A DNA stretch of 52,017 nt from Clostridia bacterium. Its GTDB lineage: Bacteria; Bacillota; Clostridia; Oscillospirales; Acutalibacteraceae. Location: the NCBI GenBank assembly GCA_017416345.1, contig JAFQCR010000037.1, forward strand, positions 1-52,017, written 5' to 3'. The notes beneath the pieces are model-generated. The model saw nothing but the letters and a program-made list of their open reading frames with translations. It was not told the DNA's origin and searched no databases. Every line of letters begins with the position of its first letter. Position 1 is the first letter of the stretch. This document shows, piece by piece, positions 22,798-31,049 of the stretch. Both the position numbers and the translations under genes were made by a program.

Positions 22798-24981
22798 ATG
22801 AAAATTATCAAAAGAAACGGATCGGAGGCCATTTTTGAGCCCATCAAGATCGAAAACGCTATTGCCAAGGCCAATCTTGCCGCCGAGGGCAGGCCTGAGC
22901 TTATCCCCGAGCAGATACACGCCATTGCCGCCATTATCGAAAACTACTGTGCAGGCATAGGCAGAGCTTTGTCGGTTGAGGAGATCCAGGAGTTGGTCGA
23001 GACCCAGCTTATGAAGCACGGCGCTTACGAGACTGCCAAGCGTTACATCCGCTACCGTTACACCCGTAATATGGTGCGTGCCTCCAACACCACCGATGAC
23101 AAGATCTTGTCGCTTATCGAGTGCAACAACGAGGAAGCCAAGCAGGAAAACTCCAACAAAAACCCCACCGTCAACAGCGTTCAGCGTGACTATATGGCAG
23201 GTGAGGTCAGCCGTGATATCACCGAGCGTATCTTGCTGCCCGAGGAGATCGTCAAGGCTCACCGTGACGGTATAATCCACTTCCACGACAGCGATTATTA
23301 CGCACAGCATATGCACAACTGCGACCTTGTAAACCTTGAGGATATGCTGCAGAATGGCACCGTTATCAGCGGAACTATGATCGAAAAGCCGCACAGCTTT
23401 TCCACCGCCTGCAACATTGCAACCCAGATCATCGCACAGGTCGCCTCTAACCAGTACGGCGGTCAGAGCATCAGCTTGACCCACCTTGCACCCTTTGTGC
23501 AGATCTCCCGTGAGAAGATCCGTAAAGAGGTTTTGGCCGAGCTTGAATCGGCCGAGGTCGAGATGGCTGATGACAAGATAAGCGCCATTGTTGAAAAGCG
23601 CCTTCGCTCCGAGATCAACAAGGGTGTTCAGACCCTGCAGTATCAGGTCGTAACACTGCTTACAACCAACGGTCAGGCACCGTTTATTACCGTGTTTATG
23701 TACCTTGGTGAAGCTCGGTCCGAGCAGGAGAAAAAGGACCTTGCCTTGATTATCGAGGAGGTTCTCAATCAGCGTATCGAGGGTGTAAAAAATGAGGCAG
23801 GCGTTTATGTAACACCTGCATTCCCCAAGCTTATTTATGTTCTTGAGGATGACAACATCACCGAAAATTCGCCTTATTGGTATCTGACCGAGCTGTCGGC
23901 AAAATGTACCGCAAAGCGTATGGTACCCGACTATATTTCGGAAAAGATAATGCTTAAACTCAAGATAGATCAGAACGGCAACGGTAACTGCTATACCTGT
24001 ATGGGTTGCCGCAGCTTTTTGACTCCGTGGGTCGATGAAAACGGCAAGCCGAAGTACTACGGCCGCTTTAACCAGGGCGTTGTCACCATCAACCTTGTCG
24101 ATGTTGCCTGCTCCGCTTGTGTTGAGGGCAAGGATGAGGACAAGTTTTGGAGGGTCTTGGACGAGCGTCTTGAGCTTTGCCACAGAGCCTTGCAGTGCCG
24201 CCACGAGCGTTTGGAGGGTACTTTGTCCGATGCCGCACCCATTCTTTGGCAGTACGGTGCTTTGGCAAGACTTAATAAAGGCGAGCCTATCGACAAGCTG
24301 CTTCACGGCGGTTATTCCACCATTTCGTTGGGCTATGCAGGACTTTGGGAGTGTGTTTACCACGTTACCGGTCGCAAGCTGACCGAGCCGCAGGGCGAAG
24401 CATTCGGCATCAAGGTGCTCGAAAAGCTGAACGATGCTTGCCTGAAGTGGAGAAATGCCGAGAACATCCACTATTCTCTGTACGGCACTCCGCTGGAGTC
24501 GACCACCTATAAGTTTGCCAAGGCTTTACAGAAGCGTTTTGGCATCATTCAGGGTGTTACCGACAAGAACTACATCACCAATTCATACCACGTTCACGTG
24601 ACCGAGGAGATCGACGCTTTTGCTAAATTGACCCTTGAGGCCAAGTTCCAGGCTTTGTCGCCCGGCGGTGCCATCAGTTACGTTGAGGTTCCCAATATGC
24701 AGGACAATATTCCTGCCGTGTTGGAGGTTATGAAGTTTATCTACGACAACATTATGTATGCCGAGCTTAACACCAAGTCGGACTACTGCCAGGTCTGCGG
24801 CTTTGACGGTGAGATCCGCATTGCCAAGGATGACGGCAAGCTGGTCTGGGAGTGCCCCAAGTGCGGCAACCGTGATCAGTCCAAGATGAACGTTGCAAGA
24901 AGAACCTGCGGCTACATCGGCACGCAGTATTGGAACCAGGGCAGAACCCAGGAGATCCGGGAAAGAGTACTGCATCTGTAA
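22798..24981 (+). CDS. nrdD: Anaerobic (class III) ribonucleoside-triphosphate reductase
   Basis: 727 residues. An N-terminal ATP-cone (about 1-90, KIIKRNGSEAIFEPIKIENAIAKAN) gives allosteric activity control. The catalytic ten-stranded barrel carries GNCYTCMGCRSFLTPW and FNQGVVTINLVDVA. Near the C-terminus a four-Cys zinc site (CQVCG...CPKCG) precedes the glycyl-radical loop RRTCGYIG with Gly705. It makes dNTPs from NTPs using formate under anoxia, after activation by NrdG. The nrdG gene is not adjacent but 4.5 kb downstream at 29441. A consensus promoter and an NrdR-like palindrome precede the gene. Confidence 0.97.
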   Translation: MKIIKRNGSEAIFEPIKIENAIAKANLAAEGRPELIPEQIHAIAAIIENYCAGIGRALSVEEIQELVETQLMKHGAYETAKRYIRYRYTRNMVRASNTTDDKILSLIECNNEEAKQENSNKNPTVNSVQRDYMAGEVSRDITERILLPEEIVKAHRDGIIHFHDSDYYAQHMHNCDLVNLEDMLQNGTVISGTMIEKPHSFSTACNIATQIIAQVASNQYGGQSISLTHLAPFVQISREKIRKEVLAELESAEVEMADDKISAIVEKRLRSEINKGVQTLQYQVVTLLTTNGQAPFITVFMYLGEARSEQEKKDLALIIEEVLNQRIEGVKNEAGVYVTPAFPKLIYVLEDDNITENSPYWYLTELSAKCTAKRMVPDYISEKIMLKLKIDQNGNGNCYTCMGCRSFLTPWVDENGKPKYYGRFNQGVVTINLVDVACSACVEGKDEDKFWRVLDERLELCHRALQCRHERLEGTLSDAAPILWQYGALARLNKGEPIDKLLHGGYSTISLGYAGLWECVYHVTGRKLTEPQGEAFGIKVLEKLNDACLKWRNAENIHYSLYGTPLESTTYKFAKALQKRFGIIQGVTDKNYITNSYHVHVTEEIDAFAKLTLEAKFQALSPGGAISYVEVPNMQDNIPAVLEVMKFIYDNIMYAELNTKSDYCQVCGFDGEIRIAKDDGKLVWECPKCGNRDQSKMNVARRTCGYIGTQYWNQGRTQEIRERVLHL

Positions 24982-24986
24982 AAAGG

Positions 24987-25022
24987 AAAAACTTCCGAAG
25001 CGATTGCTTCGGAAGTTTTTTT
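24987..25022. terminator. Bidirectional terminator after nrdD
   Basis: AAAAACTTCCGAAGC pairs with GCTTCGGAAGTTTTT (24987-25020), with a T-run. It is shared with the convergent gene at 25025. Confidence 0.88.
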
Positions 25023-25024
25023 GT

Positions 25025-25846
25025 TTAAAATTCGATTACCCTACCGTCAAAGGCTACGAGATATCCGTCATCCTTGACCTTTTCCTCCAATACATCCTGT
25101 AACGGATTACCGTTGTGGGAAAAGTGGTTGATTACCTTCACTGTGTTTTCTTTCACACTCCCGATTTCGGTTAATTTCTCAATGCAACGGCGGATATTAG
25201 GCAGACCCATATGGCTGCTCTCGTCGGAGATGGGGATGTCTATGTTAGTGCAATCCATCGTCACAAGGTCAAACCTATATGCCTTTTCTTTGATAAAATC
25301 AAAGACATCGGGGAAGAAATATCCCGTATCGTGGGCGTAAAGCAGGGTATTGCCGTCAGACTCGATGATGTAAAAATTGGCATTGTCACCATTAAAATGC
25401 CGCGCGGGTAGGGCGGTGACCTTGTAGTCGTTAAGCTCGACCGTTTCAAAATGCTTTACGACGTTGACCTCAATACCAACCATGTTTTGAAGCTTGTTAT
25501 ATGCTTTTTGATATGCACCCTCGTTCAAGTATACCTTTAATAGCGGCACGTCCATGTCGTGCGCAAAGGCACCGTGGTGCATATTCAGCTCATCGGGATA
25601 AAAGTGATCCTCGTGTGAATGGGTGACAAATAAGTATTTTATTTTGTGCCCCACAATGCCGTTTTGCAGAAAGTGGTGGTAGGTGTCGGCAGGAAGGTCA
25701 ATCAACAATTCATCGTTTATTATACTTTGCGACCGTGTGCGGATATTTTTGCCGCCAAGTGAACGTGTTTTTTGGCAAAACTCGCAGTTGCAAAAAACGG
25801 CAGGGAAGCCCTCTGCGGCAGAGGTGCCCAAGAATTGAAGCTTCAT
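25025..25846 (-). CDS. Metallo-beta-lactamase-fold phosphodiesterase, PhnP-like
   Basis: 273 residues. An N-terminal LGTSAAEGFPAVFCNCEFCQ stretch with paired Cys resembles the structural zinc site of PhnP-type enzymes. The catalytic VTHSHEDHFYPDEL motif (about 75-88) follows, with ALPARHF, YAHDTGYF and INHFSHNG as later metal ligands. PhnP hydrolyses cyclic ribose phosphodiesters; here the gene is last in an operon with an AGE-type epimerase, so a carbohydrate-phosphate substrate is equally possible. It starts 9 bp after the epimerase stop, with AAGGTGA as ribosome site. Confidence 0.88.
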   Translation of the reverse strand: MKLQFLGTSAAEGFPAVFCNCEFCQKTRSLGGKNIRTRSQSIINDELLIDLPADTYHHFLQNGIVGHKIKYLFVTHSHEDHFYPDELNMHHGAFAHDMDVPLLKVYLNEGAYQKAYNKLQNMVGIEVNVVKHFETVELNDYKVTALPARHFNGDNANFYIIESDGNTLLYAHDTGYFFPDVFDFIKEKAYRFDLVTMDCTNIDIPISDESSHMGLPNIRRCIEKLTEIGSVKENTVKVINHFSHNGNPLQDVLEEKVKDDGYLVAFDGRVIEF

Positions 25847-25855
25847 GAAATCACC

Positions 25856-27001
25856 TTACATTATCAAAAGTTTTTGTTTATTATAGGCTTGTTTTTCCAT
25901 TCTGTCAAGCAACAGCAGCATTCTCGGAATGTGGAACGGACCTTTGAAAATATTGCCTTTTAGAGTGTTGGCAACCGTGCCGTCATAGTGCAGATATCCG
26001 TACCACTCACCGTTTTCACGGTCGACAAAATGCTCTTCAACATATTTTTCGATTTCGTTGTACCAGTCCAGATATTTCTTTTCGCCCGTTTTAAGGTAGC
26101 ACATTTTGTTGGCAATCATGGCCTCGCATTGCGGCCACCACAGCTTCATATCCCATTCCAATGCGTTGGCAGGCTTTGAGTCACAGTCGCAGAATGCGAT
26201 AATACCGCCGTCATAAAGACCGAGCTTCATTGAAATGTCAATGATTTTCTTGGCTTTTTCGAAAAGAACCGGGTCGTCGGTCAGTTCACTCTGTACCATC
26301 AAAAACCAAGCTGCTTCAAGGCTGTGACCGGGATTCACGGTGCGACCTACCGGGGTGTCGACTGCCTTTCCGTCAAAAGATACATTTTCGAGTAAGCCTT
26401 TGTCGGTCAGGTGAAGCAAAATGTCTTTGGTCATATCCTTCGCAATGGGGTCATATTTTTCGGGATCGATCTTTCTCAAAACATGTGAGGTTGAAAGCAA
26501 TATCATACACGGTGACAAAGCGTGAAGCTTCACCGTGTCGGGGTTGAATTTCGGTGTCGTTTTGGACGGGTCGGAGTAGATACTAAAGGCCACGCCAAAA
26601 TACTTTTCGGCCAATGTCTTGGCGTTTTCGTCGCCCGTTGCAAGATAATATTCGCAACAGCCGATGGCGGCAAAGGTTTCCGAAAACCAATAGCGTCGCT
26701 TTTGAATTTCCTCTCCCTCACGGGTTACGGTGAAGGCCATTCTATGATTTTCGTCACCGCATTTTGGTAAAAATTCAAAAATCTTCTTGGCGGCGCAAAG
26801 TAAACGCTCATCCTTTATACCGCAGTTGTAAGCAAAACTGAAAATATAAAGGGCCCTGCCTTGAAACCAAACGCTTTTCTCCGTTCCGTAGATGTTTCCT
26901 TTTTCGTCAAGCTGGGTGAAAATACCGCCTTGCTTCTCATCAATGGCGTTGTCCAACCAAAACGGCAGAATATCCTCGGTTAAATGTTTTATGTAGTTCA
27001 T
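25856..27001 (-). CDS. AGE family epimerase/isomerase
   Basis: 381 residues, an (alpha/alpha)6 barrel of the N-acylglucosamine 2-epimerase / cellobiose 2-epimerase family. Conserved features are KSVWFQGRALYIFSFAY (about 43-59), RYWFSETFAAIGCCEYY, VNPGHSLEAAWFLM (catalytic His region), LWWPQCEAMIA and the C-terminal KGPFHIPRMLLLL. It epimerises or isomerises a sugar at C2; the exact substrate is not readable. AAAGGAG precedes the ATG. It is co-oriented with a GH-like gene upstream and the PhnP-like gene downstream, consistent with catabolism of an amino sugar or disaccharide. Confidence 0.92.
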   Translation of the reverse strand: MNYIKHLTEDILPFWLDNAIDEKQGGIFTQLDEKGNIYGTEKSVWFQGRALYIFSFAYNCGIKDERLLCAAKKIFEFLPKCGDENHRMAFTVTREGEEIQKRRYWFSETFAAIGCCEYYLATGDENAKTLAEKYFGVAFSIYSDPSKTTPKFNPDTVKLHALSPCMILLSTSHVLRKIDPEKYDPIAKDMTKDILLHLTDKGLLENVSFDGKAVDTPVGRTVNPGHSLEAAWFLMVQSELTDDPVLFEKAKKIIDISMKLGLYDGGIIAFCDCDSKPANALEWDMKLWWPQCEAMIANKMCYLKTGEKKYLDWYNEIEKYVEEHFVDRENGEWYGYLHYDGTVANTLKGNIFKGPFHIPRMLLLLDRMEKQAYNKQKLLIM

Positions 27002-27045
27002 AAATTACTCCTTTATAGGACAGATTTCCCTGCCCTTTATCTCTT

Positions 27046-27153
27046 TCTCCGTCTTTCACCTTGTGAAATCCACCCACTTACTGAGGCGGTCCCCTCTGTC
27101 ACTTCGTGACATCTCCCCATTTTATGGGGAGTCACCCTCGTCAGAGGGAGGCT
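27046..27153. repeat. Three-hairpin intergenic repeat (family A), diverged copy
   Basis: It resembles the copies at 19344 and 33141: the TCTCCCCATTTTATGGGGAGT hairpin, CTCTGTCACTTCGTGACA and ATCCACCCACTTACTGAGGCGGTCCCC are recognisable. It separates the GH-like gene from the epimerase gene and could reduce read-through or stabilise the upstream mRNA. Confidence 0.8.
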
Positions 27154-27177
27154 CTCAGATATGGCAGCGTATGATCA

Positions 27178-28515
27178 TCACGCAAAATCCACATCGGGGT
27201 TTATTGCTACATCATAAATAATATCGTTTATATCACGGTCTGCATCCCAAAGTAGCTCGGCATAAAGTGCCGTGGGGAAATTGAGCTTTTCTTCAAAGCA
27301 GGCATCCTCAACCAGCACGGTCATCATCGAGTCAAAATTTAACTCTTTGATAAGCGTTTGGGCTTTGGGTGCGTATTTCAACCACACAGCCTGAAAATAA
27401 CGCTGAAACTCATGGCGCTCTTTTTCAAGGCTGTTTATATAGTTGTGGGTGCTGACACCAATGGGCGAGGGACCCTCGTGGTGCTTGAAGGTCGGCCAAT
27501 AGAGGTTGATGTAGCCCTTTAAAACTCCGCCGAAGCCGCCGCTTTCACGAAGGTCGCGGATATCCTTTGTAATTTGAAGGGTCTTGTCAAATTCGTGCAT
27601 ATTCCCGGGGAAGTAATGCCAAGGGAAGGTACCGACATCCTCCCAAATAATTGAAACGCGTTCATTGACCTTGGCAATATCGGGAAGGTTGTTCAATACC
27701 GGCATTGCGTGTAATCCGAAAAGTATTTTCAAATCAGGTTGTTCTTTTAAGATTTCAGAGCTTATCTTGTTGACCATATCGACCACGACCTCGGCAACCG
27801 AACGACCGCTCAAATGTTCATTCTTGTGCTCGGTGATGGTTTGGAAATAAATGCCGTCGCATTTTACATTTCTGTACTGCTCACGGTGGGTTTTCAAAGA
27901 GCTTTCGATGATACTGTTGATATAATTATCATCCAACTCCTTGGGCATAACGGTGTCCCAACCCCAGGCATAACCAAGGTATACCTTTATATAATTCTCG
28001 TGGGCATAAGCGATAACATCGTCGATATTAGTGGGGACAAAGTCGTTCCAAATGATGAGGGTGTTCATTTTTAGCTCGGCCATATTGTCGATAAAACGGC
28101 GGTAGTCGTAAATGGTGTGACCCCACGTCCAGATACCGCGTTGACCGATTTTAGGACAGCTTTCATAATTGTGTTCAGGCAAAGCAACATCAAAAATTTT
28201 CGGTGTGTTCCAACGGCGGAATTCATACTTTGTTTTGGCAATTGGCACATATTTGGTTTTAAAATCGCAGGCGGCATAGAAAAGGTGTGCCTCGTCTTGT
28301 CCCTTGATCTCGATAGATTGGCTCTCACCGTCTGCCGGGCTTACGGTTATTTTCACGCCTTTGACGGTGCTGTCTACCGCTAAAGTGATGCAATTATACT
28401 TATCGTTCGGCTTGTTGTTGCACAGCATCACATAGTCGATATAAGGTTGCATCGCAGAGACCACCTTGTTGCAGGCCTTAAGGTATCCGTTATGATTTAT
28501 CATCCATTTTTTCAC
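27178..28515 (-). CDS. TIM-barrel glycosidase-like protein (GH20/GH84-like), unassigned
   Basis: 445 residues, no signal peptide. A small N-terminal alpha/beta domain (1-100, ending with DEAHLFYAACDF) resembles the domain before beta-N-acetylhexosaminidase barrels. A TIM-barrel-like part follows (RGIWTWGHTIYDYRRFIDNMAELKMNTLIIWNDF at about 125, ENYIKVYLGYAWGW, CDGIYFQTITEH, VSIIWEDVGTFPWHY), rich in Trp and acidic residues at strand ends. Family placement is uncertain. The start is a GTG at 28515 with AAAGGAG upstream. With the epimerase and an AraC gene diverging from it, a cytoplasmic role in (amino)sugar oligosaccharide breakdown is likely. Confidence 0.75.
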   Translation of the reverse strand: MKKWMINHNGYLKACNKVVSAMQPYIDYVMLCNNKPNDKYNCITLAVDSTVKGVKITVSPADGESQSIEIKGQDEAHLFYAACDFKTKYVPIAKTKYEFRRWNTPKIFDVALPEHNYESCPKIGQRGIWTWGHTIYDYRRFIDNMAELKMNTLIIWNDFVPTNIDDVIAYAHENYIKVYLGYAWGWDTVMPKELDDNYINSIIESSLKTHREQYRNVKCDGIYFQTITEHKNEHLSGRSVAEVVVDMVNKISSEILKEQPDLKILFGLHAMPVLNNLPDIAKVNERVSIIWEDVGTFPWHYFPGNMHEFDKTLQITKDIRDLRESGGFGGVLKGYINLYWPTFKHHEGPSPIGVSTHNYINSLEKERHEFQRYFQAVWLKYAPKAQTLIKELNFDSMMTVLVEDACFEEKLNFPTALYAELLWDADRDINDIIYDVAINPDVDFA

Positions 28516-28538
28516 AAAACATCAACTCCTTTAATTTC

Positions 28539-28567
28539 ATTATATATACTTTTAACCGCCGAAACAA
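28539..28567 (-). promoter_or_regulatory. Promoter of GH-like/epimerase operon
   Basis: On the minus strand: TTGTTT (28562-28567), 17-bp spacer, TATAAT (28539-28544). Confidence 0.65.
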
Positions 28568-28597
28568 ACTCTATATTGACCAATTATTTTCATTATA

Positions 28598-28625
28598 TTG
28601 ACATTTTTGAGAGATTTGGTATAAT
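28598..28625 (+). promoter_or_regulatory. Promoter of AraC-nrdG operon, near-leaderless
   Basis: TTGACA (28598-28603), 16-bp spacer, TATAAT (28620-28625). The start codon at 28635 is only 9 bases past the -10, so the transcript would have almost no leader. TATATTGAC occurs at 28572-28580 and 28594-28602, 22 bp apart, and may be the regulator's half-sites. Confidence 0.75.
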
Positions 28626-28634
28626 ATAATCACT

Positions 28635-29444
28635 ATGATTAAATATGATGACAGTTATAAACTACAACAAGGCTCACACTTTGCAGTTGCCGAAAAACAA
28701 ATAACCGCCGCTTCACCTTGTCAACATACAATTTTGCACTACCACCGTGACATGGAGTTGCTTTTTATTGATGAGGGAAAGACAACAATACAGATTGCAG
28801 GCAGGGAGTTTACGGCAGACAAAGGGAGTTTAATAATTATAAACCCTTATGAGGTTCATTCGGGTGAAGCTCACACGGGGAAATATGCCCACCGTTGTAT
28901 ATGCTTTGATATGGAGCAGTTGGGGTTGCCAAACACCGCACAAATGCTTTCGGGTGAAATGGGATATATCAACATCATTTATGATACAAGCCTTATACGT
29001 CCATATTTTTCAGCCTGCTACGAAACGGTGAAAAACCGTTTTGACGGTTGGGAAATGCGTGCCAAGGGTAATCTTTTGATGATGTTTTCCGCTTTGACCG
29101 ACAAGGTTGTATCATCAGCGCCAACCAAGGAGCAGGATTTTTCAAAGGCGGTGCTCGATTTTATTGAACAGCATTTTTCCGAGAGTATAACCTCGAAGGA
29201 AATAGCCGACAGTTTTTCTTATGACCATAGTTATTTCTGTCGAAAATTCAAAACCTTGTTTTCGGCCAATTTCAGCAATTTTTTGAGTGGTTATCGTGTG
29301 TCAAAGGCGAAAGAAATGCTTAAAAAACAATCGGTCACACAAACGGCGACCGACTGCGGTTTCCAGAATATAAGTTATTTTTCAAGGGTGTTCAAGGCCG
29401 TGACGGGACAGACACCGAGTGAGTATAAGAAAGGCAAAATATGA
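28635..29444 (+). CDS. AraC family regulator of the adjacent sugar operon
   Basis: 269 residues. The cupin-type N-terminal domain shows HYHRDMELLFIDEGKTTIQI and LIIINPYEVHSGEAH. The C-terminal AraC DNA-binding domain (about 165-269) contains SKEIADSFSYDHSYFCRKFKTLFSANFSNFL and TATDCGFQNISYFSRVFKAVTGQTPSEYKK. It diverges from the GH-like/epimerase operon. There is no Shine-Dalgarno in front of the only in-frame early ATG, and the promoter predicts a transcript starting within a few bases of it, so translation is probably leaderless. Its stop codon overlaps the nrdG start (ATGA). Confidence 0.92.
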   Translation: MIKYDDSYKLQQGSHFAVAEKQITAASPCQHTILHYHRDMELLFIDEGKTTIQIAGREFTADKGSLIIINPYEVHSGEAHTGKYAHRCICFDMEQLGLPNTAQMLSGEMGYINIIYDTSLIRPYFSACYETVKNRFDGWEMRAKGNLLMMFSALTDKVVSSAPTKEQDFSKAVLDFIEQHFSESITSKEIADSFSYDHSYFCRKFKTLFSANFSNFLSGYRVSKAKEMLKKQSVTQTATDCGFQNISYFSRVFKAVTGQTPSEYKKGKI

Positions 29445-29962
29445 ATTACGCGAAGATAAATAAAAATGATATTGCCAACGGAATTGGTATCAGAGTGACG
29501 CTGTTTGTGTCGGGATGCACCCATTTTTGCAAGGGATGCTTCAACCGGGAGGCTTGGGATTTTGACTTTGGTGAGCCGTTCACCGAAGCCACCCAAAATG
29601 AATTGCTTAAGGCTTTGGAGCCGAGCCATATAAGCGGTCTGACCTTGCTTGGCGGTGAGCCTATGGAGCCGCAGAACCAGCGTGCTTTGTTGCCGTTTTT
29701 GAAGGAATTGAAGGAGAGATTTCCTCAAAAGACAATATGGTGCTATTCGGGTTATACCTTGGAGGAGCTGACGATCAACTCAAGGGCACGTTGCGAGGTC
29801 ACCGACCAAATGCTGTCGCTTATCGACATTCTGGTCGACGGAGAATTTATTGAAGAACTGAAGGATATTTCATTGCGTTTCCGCGGCTCGGCAAATCAGC
29901 GGATCATTGACCTCAAAACTACCCTCAAAAAGGGTGAGGTCGTGCTGTGGGACGGCAAGTGA
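29441..29962 (+). CDS. nrdG: Anaerobic ribonucleotide reductase activating protein
   Basis: A 173-residue radical-SAM activase. The cluster-binding motif CTHFCKGC (CX3CX2C) lies at residues 26-33, followed by the LTLLGGEPMEPQN SAM-binding region and IWCYSGYTLEEL. It generates the glycyl radical on NrdD Gly705 using S-adenosylmethionine and a [4Fe-4S] cluster. The ATG overlaps the stop of the upstream AraC gene, so nrdG is translationally coupled to a sugar-operon regulator rather than to nrdD. The intervening sugar genes appear to have split an ancestral nrdDG unit, or nrdG has been captured. Confidence 0.95.
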   Translation: MNYAKINKNDIANGIGIRVTLFVSGCTHFCKGCFNREAWDFDFGEPFTEATQNELLKALEPSHISGLTLLGGEPMEPQNQRALLPFLKELKERFPQKTIWCYSGYTLEELTINSRARCEVTDQMLSLIDILVDGEFIEELKDISLRFRGSANQRIIDLKTTLKKGEVVLWDGK

Positions 29963-29975
29963 GACGCATTTGCTC

Positions 29976-30004
29976 TTGACTTGTGACCCGTAATAATATA
30001 TAAT
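29976..30004 (+). promoter_or_regulatory. Promoter of the TerB-like unknown gene
   Basis: TTGACT (29976-29981), 17-bp spacer, TATAAT (29999-30004), 14 bases after the nrdG stop. Confidence 0.85.
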
Positions 30005-30039
30005 GTGCGCAGAGATATTGTGTTTTCGGAGTTGATAAA

Positions 30040-30528
30040 ATGGATTTCAAGGTGATTTCCGAAGCAGGCAAGCTTTACAAAAACATTGCTTTGCGTTGCG
30101 CAGACGTGGGTGCGGAGCATCTGCCACAAAACCGTGACGGAAAGACAATACCTTTAAAGGATACCTTCCGTATCGACACGGTGCTGTTTATGATGTTTCT
30201 GTCCTCGACCGACGGCAGTCTTTCGAGGTCGGAGGTCGAGTTGTTGGACGCCGTTACTGGGCACAACACCGACCCCAAGGTGCTGGCTACGCTCATCAAG
30301 GAGCACAAGCTCAATTCGGTAAAGTCGGGCGTGCGTACGCCTAAAAGCCTTAAGGCTGCGGTGAGCTACGGCAAGGAAAAGCAGGATATGTCGTTGGCCG
30401 AGGATATGGTGGGATTTTACCGTCTGTTCGGTCAGTTGCTCATAGATTCCTACAACGGTGCCGAAAGAGCAGAGGAAGCAGGGCTTGAGTTATATCTTTC
30501 AAACCTTGAAAAATATATGAAAAAATAA
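30040..30528 (+). CDS. Helical cytosolic protein of unknown function
   Basis: 162 residues, mainly helical, with no signal or transmembrane segment. The central LFMMFLSSTDGSLSRSEVELLDAVTGHNT (about 51-79) resembles the acidic helix-loop of TerB-like domains, but the resemblance is loose. The ATG at 30040 follows CGGAG, and the gene has its own strong promoter. Downstream lies a DUF559 insertion-like element flanked by short direct repeats. No function is assigned. Confidence 0.8.
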   Translation: MDFKVISEAGKLYKNIALRCADVGAEHLPQNRDGKTIPLKDTFRIDTVLFMMFLSSTDGSLSRSEVELLDAVTGHNTDPKVLATLIKEHKLNSVKSGVRTPKSLKAAVSYGKEKQDMSLAEDMVGFYRLFGQLLIDSYNGAERAEEAGLELYLSNLEKYMKK

Positions 30529-30568
30529 TATTTCTACGTTGTTTTATTTTTGGCAATTTCCGTAAAAA

Positions 30569-30618
30569 GCCTTCCCCAGTGGGGGAAGGGGGACCAACCG
30601 TAAGGTTGGTGGATGAGG
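30569..30618 (+). repeat. Two-hairpin repeat, left copy (family B)
   Basis: GCCTTCCCC-AGT-GGGGGAAGG forms hairpin 1, ACCAACC-GTAA-GGTTGGT hairpin 2, then GGATGAGG. The same architecture occurs inverted at 31001-31049 and direct at 32909-32957. The terminal GATGAGG serves as ribosome site for the DUF559 gene six bases later. Confidence 0.85.
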
Positions 30619-30624
30619 CGTTTT

Positions 30625-30993
30625 ATGTATCCCTACAATAAAAAACTTGTTGCAAATTCACAAGCATTAAGGAAAAATATGACGCATGAGGAAAAGCATT
30701 TGTGGTACGACTTTTTAAAGATGCTACCAATGCCTGTAAAACGCCAAAAGAATATAGAAAATTATATTGTTGATTTTTATATTCCACAGGTTAAAACTGT
30801 AATAGAAATTGATGGGATACAGCATACAGCCGATGATCATTATGAGAAGGATCAAAACCGTGATTTGAATTTGAAAAAGTGGGGTATAAAGGTTTTAAGA
30901 TATTCAAACAAGGAAATTAACAGTAATTTTAATAGTGTTGTTTTGGATATATTAAACAATATCGGTTTAACGGAAGCGGATTTAAATTTATAG
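30625..30993 (+). CDS. DUF559 protein, restriction-endonuclease-like fold
   Basis: 122 residues, the usual length of stand-alone DUF559 proteins. An N-terminal helix (ALRKNMTHEEKHLWYDFLK) leads to the nuclease-like core: IENYIVDFYIPQVKTVIEIDGIQH (about 56-79, with the D...E-x-D pattern of PD-(D/E)XK enzymes and the conserved QH) and WGIKVLRYSNKEI. The fold is related to very-short-patch repair nucleases; the substrate is unknown. The ATG at 30625 fits GATGAGG of the flanking repeat as Shine-Dalgarno; an ATG at 30613 lies within the repeat. The base composition is clearly more AT-rich than neighbouring genes, a sign of transfer. Inverted repeats flank it on both sides. Confidence 0.88.
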   Translation: MYPYNKKLVANSQALRKNMTHEEKHLWYDFLKMLPMPVKRQKNIENYIVDFYIPQVKTVIEIDGIQHTADDHYEKDQNRDLNLKKWGIKVLRYSNKEINSNFNSVVLDILNNIGLTEADLNL

Positions 30994-31000
30994 CTATGAC

Positions 31001-31049
31001 TACTCATCCGTCAGGCTGCGCCTGCCACCTTCCCTTACAAGGGAAGGCT
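31001..31049 (-). repeat. Two-hairpin repeat, right inverted copy (family B)
   Basis: Read on the minus strand: GCCTTCCCTTGTAAGGGAAGG, TGGCAGGCGCAGCCTGAC, then GGATGAG. This is the same layout as the left copy. Together they form terminal inverted repeats around the DUF559 gene. Confidence 0.85.

Noticed and set aside
22771-24471. Long open frame (over 560 codons) on the strand opposite nrdD
   Set aside because: It is a shadow of the strongly biased codons of nrdD; its translation has no domain features and nrdD is unmistakable.
27046-27153. Displaced 3' end of the GH-like gene around this repeat
   Set aside because: I looked for a second copy of the NPDVDFA ending beyond the repeat, as at the UPF0340 and ppdK loci, and found none.
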